In this document: piece by piece, positions 1 to 6,401 of the stretch
Layout of the letters: every line of letters begins with the position of its first letter
How positions within the stretch are numbered: position 1 is the first letter of the stretch
DNA from: DAOTWA01 sp034435955
Lineage (GTDB): Bacteria; Chloroflexota; Anaerolineae; Anaerolineales; Anaerolineaceae
NCBI GenBank assembly: GCA_034435955.1
Contig: DAOTWA010000055.1
Location: 1-17,265 of the forward strand
Length of the DNA: 17,265 nt
Direction: 5' to 3'
Notes under the pieces: generated by a model
The model's database searches: none
Seen by the model: the letters and a program-made list of their open reading frames with translations, nothing else
What the model was told of the DNA's origin: nothing
Program-made: the position numbers and the translations under genes

Positions 1-30
1 ATGGGCATATTCCCACAAATGGAGGGGCTT

Positions 31-572
31 ATGGAAACCCAACATTTCAGCGAAACCGGGAGCCAATCCTTCTTTGGCGAATATCTGTATGATCAGGTCA
101 TCCCAGCCAACCATTTCCTGCGCCAGCGCAAGCAACGGATCGACTGGCAAAGGTTCATCCGCCGGCTGATCAAGCTCTACAAGGGAGAAGGGCTGGCCGG
201 TCGTCCGCCCTTTGACCCGGCGCAGCTCTTGCGTATGGAACTGATCGGCTATTTATATAACTTGAGCGAGCGCCAGGTTGAGACATACGTCAACGAGAAC
301 TCGCCCGAACCGAGAAGAAGGACGCGAATAGGCAAGTGTGGTTGAATTTGAGCGATAGCCGCTCCTATCGCCAAGGGCTGGCAGAGCGTTACAAGATTGA
401 GCGCAAGTTCGGGGAGGCCAAGCAAGGATATGGCCTGGGTCAATGCCGCTATGTGGGTCGGATGGGCTTCCTCGTGCAGGCGTTTTTGACCGCCATCGCC
501 CTTAACCTAACAAGGATGGTCAAGCTATTGTCCGGGGCGGGGTTCAAGACCCAAAGCGTAATGTTGAGGTGA
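31..572 (+). pseudogene. Internally deleted IS transposase (IS1182/IS5-like, DUF772 N-terminus plus DDE C-terminus)
   Basis: A transposase N-terminal part (from ATG 31, preceded by GGAGGGG at 21-27) carries the GRPPFDPAQLLRMELIGYLY block typical of the DUF772-type N-terminus. At about 300 it stops matching. A second reading frame, open from about 300 to 572, carries a typical C-terminal end (KIERKFGEAKQGYGLGQCRY, then a hydrophobic ALNLTRMVKLL tail). The first frame terminates at 343-345. So about 90 N-terminal and 85 C-terminal residues are joined out of frame, and the catalytic middle with most of the DDE triad is missing. It cannot encode an active enzyme, although it could in principle be mobilised in trans if its ends survive. 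I could not find terminal inverted repeats; the left one would lie outside the window. The family assignment is from residue patterns only and could be a neighbouring IS family. Confidence 0.75.
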
Positions 573-817
573 CCTAGGGAGAATCGTCGCCAGGTCAGGC
601 AAGGAGGTCCAAATGGTAGTGGGAAGACCTGTTTTGGGAAGCGAAAAGTATCAGTTAACCTAAATTCCTGGCGAAAAACACACTGGCCTGCTGGTTCTAT
701 CTTGAGAAAATCTATTTATTCAATACCCTCCTTCCTCCATCCCGTACTTACGGACGGCTTCGGAAAGAGGGAGAAATGTGGGAAGGGTGACCATGCTGAC
801 CTCTCTAAAAATACAAA
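573..817. other. Non-coding stretch between IS remnant and tRNA terminator
   Basis: No convincing coding region. A 68-codon open frame at 702-908 has no ribosome binding site and runs through the tRNA terminator, so I do not call it. The stretch may include the right end of the IS remnant, but no inverted repeat was recognised. Confidence 0.5.
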
Positions 818-845
818 ACGCACCCAGGGATCCATCGGGGTGCGT
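818..845 (-). terminator. Intrinsic terminator of tRNA-Lys
   Basis: Perfect 8-bp stem (ACGCACCC at 818-825, GGGTGCGT at 838-845) with a 12-base loop. Read on the minus strand, the stem is followed by TTTTGTATTTTT (806-817 region), a classic U-rich tail. It lies about 60 bases downstream of the minus-strand tRNA-Lys, so it very probably ends that transcript. Confidence 0.85.
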
Positions 846-905
846 CGAAGGTACAGGGATGGTCCCTGTTTACAAACCGACATGAGTGGTAAAGATCAAC
901 CCATA

Positions 906-978
906 TGATCCACCAGGGACTCGAACCCTGAACCCACTGATTAAGAGTCAGTTGCTCTACCAGTTGAGCTAGTGGACC
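906..978 (-). tRNA. tRNA-Lys (anticodon CUU)
   Basis: The minus strand folds into a complete 73-nt cloverleaf. The acceptor GGUCCAC pairs with GUGGAUC (one G-U), with discriminator A. The D arm is GCUC/GAGC, the anticodon stem ACUGA/UCAGU with loop CUCUUAA (anticodon CUU, lysine), and the T arm CAGGG-UUCGAGU-CCCUG. CCA is not encoded. It is followed by a terminator at 818-845. Confidence 0.97.
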
Positions 979-991
979 GTTCGCGCGCCAG

Positions 992-997
992 ATTCTA
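992..997 (-). promoter_or_regulatory. Probable -10 box of tRNA-Lys
   Basis: TAGAAT on the minus strand ends 13 bases before the tRNA 5' end. A T-rich but poor -35 candidate (TTTCTG, 1015-1020) lies 17 bases upstream. Position supports a short tRNA leader. Confidence 0.5.
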
Positions 998-1450
998 CCA
1001 TAAATAGACGCGCTCAGAAAAGGTTTCGATTCGCCGCCGCGAGTTTGATGATCATTTCTTCAGTTAAAGTGCTCTGCTGATTGGTCCTGGTCAGGCGTGC
1101 CACCTGTCGGATAAATCCAGTAGACCATCTCGAGCGAGGCCCGCCTCGTCCTTCTGACCGATGCATCTCGCTGACAGGCCCTGCAAATCGTGTCGCGGGG
1201 TAGAGTGTGATCAGGAAACCCGCGATCTTTCGTGGCGTGTGCAGGTGGCCAGCGCAGCGCTGGCTGAACATTATTTCCTTATCCATCGCAGTCGTCATTG
1301 TCTGGCGTGGGCCAGCTATCCATGGGTCCATCCGGTTTGATATACCCAACCGGGTGACCGATTTCAGTACAATGGCAAGTTCGCAGCAGAACCTACCCAT
1401 CCATGGCGTATACTTGGGTTCGATTTTTATTCATCTCTCTTTTACAGTGT
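998..1450. other. Gene-free stretch upstream of the first lipoprotein
   Basis: Open frames on both strands here (for example 1014-1400 minus and 1207-1539 plus) overlap each other. They lack ribosome binding sites and show no family resemblance, so I call no gene. A TACAAT at 1368-1373 could be a -10 box for the lipoprotein gene, but no matching -35 is visible. Confidence 0.5.
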
Positions 1451-2407
1451 ATGGGCCGCATCAGGTATCTGTTGATATGGATCGTGTTTCTGTCCGGATG
1501 TACGCCAGCCGGCCATTGGCTCGCGTCTCCCACACCTGAAATCACTTTTCCGGCGCATAAGACCACCTTCACCCCGCCGGCGACAGCTACCCCCTCTCTC
1601 CTTCCTCCGACTGCAACGCCCTCACCGGCGCCCCTTAACCTGTCCAACCCGCGCACCCAGGTGCTGGCCGCCGGCCTGCCTGATCCCGATGACCTGGCGC
1701 TTGCGCCGGATGGCTCAATCTACATTTCCACCATCGGCGACGGCAGCGTGCGCCGCTACACCCCTGCGGGGGAGCTGGAAACCGTCCTGACCGGCCTGTC
1801 TGTGCCGGAAGGCATGCTCTTTCTGCCGGATGGCTCGCTGCTGATCGCCGAGCAGGGCCAGAACCGCCTGGTGCGTTACGACCTGACCGCCAAAACCGCG
1901 GCCACCTTCTTCGAGCTGGCCAATCATAGCGGCCAGGAGGGAGTGGACGGCATCGCCTTAGACAGCCACGATCCCGCTTCCACCAGCCTGATCATCCCCG
2001 ACAGCCCCAACGGGCGGGTGCTGCGCCTCAGCCTGGACGGTAAAGGGGTAGCCACCATCGCCCGCGGCCTGGTGCGACCTACCGGCGCGTGGGTCGAGCC
2101 GGGCGGCGCCATCCTTCTGGCCGATGAGTTCGGCGACGCCCTCCTGCGCCTGGGGCCGGACGGCGGGCTCGAGAAGCTGGCCGAGCTGCCCCAACCGGAC
2201 GACGTGGTCGAGGACGGCGCCGGGAACATTTTTGCCTGCACCCTGGTGGACGGGGCCGTTTACGTCATACCCGCCGGATCAAACAAGGCTCACATTTTGG
2301 CTGCTGGATTTAACCAGCCCCAGGGATTGATCGTAACCGCGGATGGGAATTTGGTGGTTACCGATAGCGGCCACGGCCGCCTGGTCAGGGTTTTGATCCA
2401 TCCCTGA
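1451..2407 (+). CDS. Secreted lipoprotein with NHL/SMP-30-like beta-propeller
   Basis: The 318-residue product begins MGRIRYLLIWIVFLSGC, a short lipoprotein signal with lipobox LSGC (acylated Cys17). I chose ATG 1451 over the in-frame ATG 1403 because only the later start places the hydrophobic stretch and lipobox correctly; neither has a clear Shine-Dalgarno. Residues about 20-60 are a Pro/Thr/Ala-rich spacer. The rest is a run of propeller-like repeats of the form GL-x-x-P-x-x-L-A-x-x-PDGS-x-Y-I-[SAT]-x-x-G-x-G-x-[VL]-x-R (for example DDLALAPDGSIYIS, EGMLFLPDGSLLIAE, QGLIVTADGNLVVTD). These blades are seen in SMP-30/gluconolactonase, NHL and virginiamycin-lyase relatives. I see no basis for naming a substrate. 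It is probably an extracellular, membrane-anchored sugar- or protein-binding propeller. The next gene is also a lipoprotein, with a separate putative promoter. Confidence 0.85.
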   Translation: MGRIRYLLIWIVFLSGCTPAGHWLASPTPEITFPAHKTTFTPPATATPSLLPPTATPSPAPLNLSNPRTQVLAAGLPDPDDLALAPDGSIYISTIGDGSVRRYTPAGELETVLTGLSVPEGMLFLPDGSLLIAEQGQNRLVRYDLTAKTAATFFELANHSGQEGVDGIALDSHDPASTSLIIPDSPNGRVLRLSLDGKGVATIARGLVRPTGAWVEPGGAILLADEFGDALLRLGPDGGLEKLAELPQPDDVVEDGAGNIFACTLVDGAVYVIPAGSNKAHILAAGFNQPQGLIVTADGNLVVTDSGHGRLVRVLIHP

Positions 2408-2440
2408 AGGGCTTTCATGGCGGAGTTTGGCTTCACGCTG

Positions 2441-2446
2441 TATAAT
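2441..2446 (+). promoter_or_regulatory. Putative -10 box (TATAAT) of second lipoprotein gene
   Basis: A perfect TATAAT lies 68 bases upstream of the start codon at 2515, between two genes. No good -35 hexamer sits 16-18 bases upstream. Confidence 0.4.
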
Positions 2447-2514
2447 CCAATCAAACTTAGTGGTGCCCTGATCGGTAGGCCAGGCGTGATGGTCCAATCG
2501 AAAGAAGGATTTCG

Positions 2515-3606
2515 ATGTCCAGCCAAATGAAGCGCACTGAGATTTCTATATTGCTGGCGGCAGCCATCCTCCTGCTATCCTCCTGCCAGCCCGCCGCCGA
2601 AGGGATACCGCCGACCGCGCCGCCGCTCTCCAGCCCAACCACGCCGCCCGAGACAGCCGTCCCGACGTTCACACCTACCCCCGCCATCACCCCAACCCCG
2701 ACCTTCGTGCCTCCCACCCCGCGCGAGGCCCCGCTCGAACTCCCTGCGGGTGTTACCCTGGAGGAATACGCGCTTGCCGGCCCGCCCGATGGCGAGACCC
2801 GCTCGTTTCAGCCCGTTCAGGGGGCGCAGGACGACGTCCTGCTCCGCCGCGCCGTCGAGCGCGATTACCGCAACCAGTACGTCGCCGCCGCCAACCGGAC
2901 GCTCGCGCCCTACGGCTACCGCTTCGAGGCCGCCCAGCCCCCCGGCGACTGGTATCGCCTTTACCATAACGACCAGCTTCTCCTGGAGCAGGTGGTCTAC
3001 GTTGGACCAGTTTCAGCCGGCACGGAAGATTTCATCCTCACCGTCGAAGCCAGCGACGCCACCTATCTGCTTCACAAGGACGGTCTGATTCCCCGCGATG
3101 GGACCCGGGATGTGCAGTATGGCGATTACGCCGCCTATCTGGGCGCGGACCTGATCACCGCCAAAGAGACCTATACGGGCAGCGGCGAGGCCATGTCTGG
3201 CAGCGCTGCCGTTTACCGTGATGGCGCGAAGATCTTTTCCATCTCCACCGGGCAGCCCTCCCCCTCCCCCGACCTGTACGGCCTGTGGACCTACGACGGC
3301 CATTGGGCCATCGAGGTGAAGGGCCAAGTGATCGTGGATGGTCAGCCGCTGAATGCTGCGAAGGGTTACCAGGAAAGCTTCGGCTTCCAGCTCGTGCATG
3401 GCGCGCCGTTCTACTTCTTCCAGAAGAATGGCAGGATCGGCGCGGTCTACGCCGGCCAGCCTATCGCCCTCGACTATGACGAGCTCCCCCATTACGGCTG
3501 CTGCGCCGCTGGCGGGCTTAATCCCGGGCACGCCGAGAACATGCTGTGGTTCTTCGCCCGGCGCGGCGGCGTCTGGTATTACGTCGAACTCGGGGTTTAT
3601 TCCTGA
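2515..3606 (+). CDS. Hypothetical secreted lipoprotein
   Basis: The 363-residue protein starts at ATG 2515, with AAGAAGGA ending about six bases upstream. A lipoprotein signal sequence spans residues 1-24 (lipobox LSSC, acylated Cys24). A Pro/Thr-rich linker with TPTP-type repeats runs from residue 25 to about 72; such linkers are frequent in Anaerolineae surface proteins. The remaining 290 residues are a globular, mostly beta-looking domain rich in Tyr, Gly and Asp. It ends with an aromatic, Cys-pair-containing segment (YGCCAAGG, then WFFARRGGVWYYVELGVYS). I do not recognise a family and assign no function beyond membrane-anchored extracytoplasmic protein. The gene is convergent with the BMC regulator and has no visible link to the BMC operon. 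Confidence 0.85.
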   Translation: MSSQMKRTEISILLAAAILLLSSCQPAAEGIPPTAPPLSSPTTPPETAVPTFTPTPAITPTPTFVPPTPREAPLELPAGVTLEEYALAGPPDGETRSFQPVQGAQDDVLLRRAVERDYRNQYVAAANRTLAPYGYRFEAAQPPGDWYRLYHNDQLLLEQVVYVGPVSAGTEDFILTVEASDATYLLHKDGLIPRDGTRDVQYGDYAAYLGADLITAKETYTGSGEAMSGSAAVYRDGAKIFSISTGQPSPSPDLYGLWTYDGHWAIEVKGQVIVDGQPLNAAKGYQESFGFQLVHGAPFYFFQKNGRIGAVYAGQPIALDYDELPHYGCCAAGGLNPGHAENMLWFFARRGGVWYYVELGVYS

Positions 3607-3667
3607 TCTCGGGTGGATTAGCCGGTCATTACAGCATCTCGCAGGTGAATTTCGTTAATCAGCGGCT

Positions 3668-4414
3668 TCAATAATTCCTGGTCAGCCGTGCATAGTACCG
3701 GTAGCGATCCCCACGGTACAGAATCTTCACGTACTCCACCGCGCGACGGTCCTGGGAATACAGCACCCGCTCGCTCAGCAGCAGCGGGCTGCCCTCGCTG
3801 ACGTGCAGCAGTGCCGCCTCGCGCGGCGAGGCCACCGTCACCTCCAGGGTCTCGTCCGCTTCGGTGGGAATAATATGGAACTTCTCCTGGAGGATGGCGT
3901 ACAGCGAGCCGCGCTGCTCGAGCTCCTCACGGCGGATTTCCTGTCCGGGTTCGAGCGCCAGGTAGGAGGTTTGCAGGCCGATGGGCTGCCCGTCCCCCAG
4001 GCGCACGCGTTCGATCATCAGCACCGTACCGCCGCTGGACGGCAGGTCGAGCTTTTCGGCCACCTTTTTAGGCGCCGGGATAGTGGCGAAGTCCAGGATG
4101 ATCTGTCCCGGCTTCAATCCCCGCCGCAGCATATCCTCGGAAAAGCTGGTCAGCTCCAGGAAGCCCTTCTGGAGTTTTTGCGGCGAGACGAACGTGCCGC
4201 GCCCGTGCTCGCGGTACAGATAGCCCTGGCGGATGAGCAGCTCGATAGCCTGGCGGATGGTTGGGCGACTGACGCCGTAAAGCTGCTCGAGCTGGCGTTC
4301 GGAAGGGATCGGCTGGCGGGCGGCCCAGGCGCCGTCTTCTATCTTCTGGCGCAGGATGCTGGCCAGCTGATAGTACTTGGGTACCGCATCGAACGGGTCG
4401 ATGATTCTTGACAT
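3668..4414 (-). CDS. GntR-family (HutC/UTRA) transcriptional regulator of the BMC operon
   Basis: The 248-residue protein starts at ATG 4414, preceded on its strand by AGGGGCG. Residues about 10-80 form the GntR winged helix-turn-helix (YYQLASILRQKIEDG, PSERQLEQLYGVSRPTIRQA, then HGRGTFVS). Residues about 95-245 form a UTRA effector-binding domain, ending in the usual YYARL-type strand. HutC-type members bind small metabolites, often sugar or amino-sugar phosphates, and then release DNA. The gene is divergent from the BMC operon, and both promoters lie around one palindromic site (4455-4469). It is thus the obvious local and autogenous regulator. The inducer may be a pentose or deoxypentose phosphate, judging from the enzymes encoded next door; that is inference. 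Confidence 0.93.
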   Translation of the reverse strand: MSRIIDPFDAVPKYYQLASILRQKIEDGAWAARQPIPSERQLEQLYGVSRPTIRQAIELLIRQGYLYREHGRGTFVSPQKLQKGFLELTSFSEDMLRRGLKPGQIILDFATIPAPKKVAEKLDLPSSGGTVLMIERVRLGDGQPIGLQTSYLALEPGQEIRREELEQRGSLYAILQEKFHIIPTEADETLEVTVASPREAALLHVSEGSPLLLSERVLYSQDRRAVEYVKILYRGDRYRYYARLTRNY

Positions 4415-4436
4415 TTCGCCCCTGGCATGGTATGAT
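4408..4436 (+). promoter_or_regulatory. Sigma-70-type promoter of the BMC operon
   Basis: TTGACA (4408-4413), exactly 17 bases, then TATGAT (4431-4436): a near-consensus promoter pointing into the operon. The -35 overlaps the first codons of the divergent gntR gene. Transcription would begin near 4443, about 80 bases before the first start codon, and would run straight across the operator at 4455-4469. Confidence 0.8.
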
Positions 4437-4454
4437 CTAAACGAATGATGTCAT

Positions 4455-4469
4455 GTGGTCATTACCAGT
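4455..4469. promoter_or_regulatory. Candidate GntR/HutC operator
   Basis: The core TGGTCATTACCA (4456-4467) has the TGGT-N4-ACCA symmetry of HutC-subfamily sites; the DasR/NagR-type core is TGGTCTAGACCA. It lies between the two divergent promoters, just past both predicted transcription starts. A weaker half-match, TGGTATGATC (4428-4437), overlaps the -10 of the rightward promoter and is roughly an inverted copy of the operator's right side. Confidence 0.6.
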
Positions 4470-4472
4470 TAA

Positions 4473-4501
4473 ATTATCCCTCATTCGACCGCTTCCGTCA
4501 A
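4473..4501 (-). promoter_or_regulatory. Sigma-70-type promoter of gntR
   Basis: On the minus strand TTGACG (4496-4501), 17 bases, then GATAAT (4473-4478). Transcription would start near 4466, inside the candidate operator, which suggests autoregulation. Confidence 0.7.
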
Positions 4502-4522
4502 GTGCCAGCCCACGTCTGACCC

Positions 4523-5134
4523 ATGGCTTCTCTCTCGGACCAGGAACTTCAACAAATCATTCAACGCGTCCTACAGCGCATGCAGGGCGGTGAGACGCTT
4601 CCGCCCGCGCCCGTCCCGCCATCCCCCGCCCCTGCGAACCCGGCTCCTCAAATCGCGGAGTCACTGCCCCCGGGCTCTCGGCGGGTGGTGGCGGTCGGCG
4701 CCGACCATGGCGGTTTCCTCCTGAAAGAGGCCATCAAGCCTTATCTGGAGGAGCTCGGTTACGCGGTGACCGACTGCGGCACCCACAGCAAGGATGCGGT
4801 CGACTACCCCGATTTTGCCCACGCCGTGGCGCGTCTCGTCGCCAATGGGGAGGCCTGGCGCGGCATCGTCGTGGATGGGGCGGGCATCGGCTCCTGCATG
4901 GTCGCCAACAAAGTGCCCGGCGTGCGCGCCGCCCTGTGTTACGACCTCTCCACGGCCATGAACAGCCGCGAGCACAACGACGCCAACGTCCTCACCCTCG
5001 GCGCCGGGCTGATCGGCGAGAACCTGGCCAAACAGATCGTCAAAGCCTGGCTGTCCACCGAGTTTGGCGGCGGTCGCCACGCCCGTCGGGTGGACAAAAT
5101 AAAAGCGGTCGAGAAGCAATATCTGAAATCGTGA
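4523..5134 (+). CDS. BMC-associated RpiB/LacA/LacB-family sugar-phosphate isomerase with N-terminal encapsulation peptide
   Basis: 203 residues. Residues 5-21 (DQELQQIIQRVLQRM) form an amphipathic helix of the encapsulation-peptide kind, followed by a Pro/Ala linker (25-50). Residues 54-203 are an RpiB fold: GADHGGF (59-65), DYPDFA (94-99), ANKVPGVRAALCYD (128-141), SREHNDANVL and GGRHARRVDKI at the end. Authentic RpiB interconverts ribose 5-phosphate and ribulose 5-phosphate. Its catalytic Cys lies in the CGTGIG loop; here that loop reads DGAGIGS, with Asp118 at the Cys position, so the substrate or mechanism may differ. No Shine-Dalgarno is visible before ATG 4523. The start is chosen because it begins the peptide. 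First gene of the operon; its stop nearly overlaps deoC. As cargo it probably supplies or equilibrates the sugar phosphate cleaved by the aldolase. Confidence 0.9.
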   Translation: MASLSDQELQQIIQRVLQRMQGGETLPPAPVPPSPAPANPAPQIAESLPPGSRRVVAVGADHGGFLLKEAIKPYLEELGYAVTDCGTHSKDAVDYPDFAHAVARLVANGEAWRGIVVDGAGIGSCMVANKVPGVRAALCYDLSTAMNSREHNDANVLTLGAGLIGENLAKQIVKAWLSTEFGGGRHARRVDKIKAVEKQYLKS

Positions 5135-5142
5135 GCGCAGCT

Positions 5143-6087
5143 ATGTCCGCTGACCCAAAAACCATTGAGACGCTTGTGGAAGTGATCGCCCGTGAAGTCC
5201 TGCTGGCTTATGCCGGCCAGGACATGCGTCTGGATGCCTCGCCGGGTTCTTTCTGTCGATTCGAGTGCGCCGAAGGGCTGTGCGTCAAGACCTGCTTCGA
5301 TAACGTTGGCCAGGTGATCAGCGCCGGCGCAGAACGCATCAGCTCAACACTGGGCATGATCCCCAGGGACGCCAGCCTGGCCAAGCTGATCGATCATACT
5401 CTGCTCAAACCCGAAGCCACCCCCTCTCAAATCCGCAAGCTGTGCGAGGAGGCTCGCCAATACGGCTTTGCTTCGGTGTGCGTCAATCCGGCCAATGTCA
5501 GGCTGTGCGCCGAGTTGCTGCGCGGATCTCCCGTCAAGGTCTGCTCGGTGGTAGGTTTTCCTTTAGGCGCCACCCTGCCTGAGGTCAAAGTTTTCGAAAC
5601 CCAGCGGGTGATCGAGCTGGGCGCCACCGAAGTGGACATGGTCATCAACATCGGCGCCCTGAAAGGCGGCGACAGTGAACTGGTCGCACGCGACATTCGC
5701 GGCGTGGTTCAGACGGCCCACGCAGCAGGCGCCCTGGTGAAGGTGATCATCGAGACCGCCTTGCTCACAGATGAAGAAAAGGTGATCGCCTGTCTGCTGG
5801 CCAAGGAGGCCGGCGCGGACTTCGTCAAAACCTCCACCGGTTTCTCCACCGGCGGCGCAACCGTGGCCGATGTGGCCCTGATGCGCCGGGTGGTCGGGCC
5901 TTCTGTAGGGGTGAAGGCGGCCGGAGGAATTCACACCCGCGAAGACGCCGAGAGCATGGTGCGCGCTGGCGCCACACGCATCGGTGCCAGCGCGGGAGTG
6001 CGCATCGTCCAGGGCGGAGACGGCGCTGCAAAGGCCGCCGCGACGCCAGCGGTCACCGCCGCGCCGTCTCCCGCCAGGGCATATTGA
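5143..6087 (+). CDS. deoC: Deoxyribose-phosphate aldolase, BMC-targeted, with N-terminal Cys cluster
   Basis: Class I aldolase that cleaves 2-deoxyribose 5-phosphate into acetaldehyde and glyceraldehyde 3-phosphate. Residues about 79-290 carry the family landmarks: LIDHTLLKP (82-90), EVDMVINIGAL with Asp165, VKTSTGF with Schiff-base Lys229, and VKAAGGI with Lys258. The 314-residue protein is longer than typical DeoC (about 220-260). It has an extra N-terminus comprising an amphipathic helix (residues 7-23, likely encapsulation peptide) and four cysteines spaced CX3CX4CX3C (38, 42, 47, 51). It also has a loose Ala/Pro-rich tail. I chose ATG 5143. A GTG at 5131, overlapping the isomerase stop, is an in-frame alternative; the open frame extending further upstream lies over rpiB. 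In the BMC, this enzyme makes the volatile aldehyde that the shell would retain. Confidence 0.93.
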   Translation: MSADPKTIETLVEVIAREVLLAYAGQDMRLDASPGSFCRFECAEGLCVKTCFDNVGQVISAGAERISSTLGMIPRDASLAKLIDHTLLKPEATPSQIRKLCEEARQYGFASVCVNPANVRLCAELLRGSPVKVCSVVGFPLGATLPEVKVFETQRVIELGATEVDMVINIGALKGGDSELVARDIRGVVQTAHAAGALVKVIIETALLTDEEKVIACLLAKEAGADFVKTSTGFSTGGATVADVALMRRVVGPSVGVKAAGGIHTREDAESMVRAGATRIGASAGVRIVQGGDGAAKAAATPAVTAAPSPARAY

Positions 6088-6106
6088 TCGCCGTCAAGGA
6101 GGGCTC

Positions 6107-6397
6107 ATGCTGATTGCCCGCGTGATCGGCACGACCGTTTCGACGGTCAAAGACGAAAAGTTGATGGGCCGCAAGCTGCTCATCGTCCGCCAGACGGACG
6201 AGCGCGGCAACCCGGTGGGCAAGCCGTACGTGGCGGTGGACACCGTCGACGCCGGGGTGGGTGATCTGGTGCTGACCGCTGCCGGCTCCAGCGCCCGCCA
6301 GACAGCGCTCACCAAGGATTCACCCGTGGATGCGGTCATCATGGCCATGATCGACTCGCTGGAAGTCGACGGCGAAGTCGTCTTCCGCAAGTCTTGA
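6107..6397 (+). CDS. BMC-P pentameric shell vertex protein 1 (EutN/CcmL family)
   Basis: 96 residues, the normal size for a BMC vertex protein. It opens with MLIARVIGTTVSTVKDEKLMG and contains LLIVR, then YVAVDTVDAGVGDLVL, and finishes with the V-I-M-A-M-I-D strand. These are the usual EutN/CcmL fold markers. Such proteins form pentamers that cap shell vertices. The start is set by a strong AAGGAGGG (6096-6103) just upstream of ATG 6107; the open frame begins earlier but over the deoC tail. It sits between deoC and the aldehyde dehydrogenase gene and is one of three paralogous vertex genes in the operon. Confidence 0.93.
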   Translation: MLIARVIGTTVSTVKDEKLMGRKLLIVRQTDERGNPVGKPYVAVDTVDAGVGDLVLTAAGSSARQTALTKDSPVDAVIMAMIDSLEVDGEVVFRKS

Positions 6398-6401
6398 GCG
6401 G

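Noticed and set aside
1014..1400. Minus-strand 128-codon frame upstream of the first lipoprotein
   Set aside because: No ribosome site, no recognised motif, and it overlaps a competing plus-strand frame; unsupported.
4936..5142. Upstream extension of the deoC frame over rpiB
   Set aside because: This stretch is Arg/Pro-rich shadow sequence of the isomerase gene; the real protein starts at 5143 (or GTG 5131).
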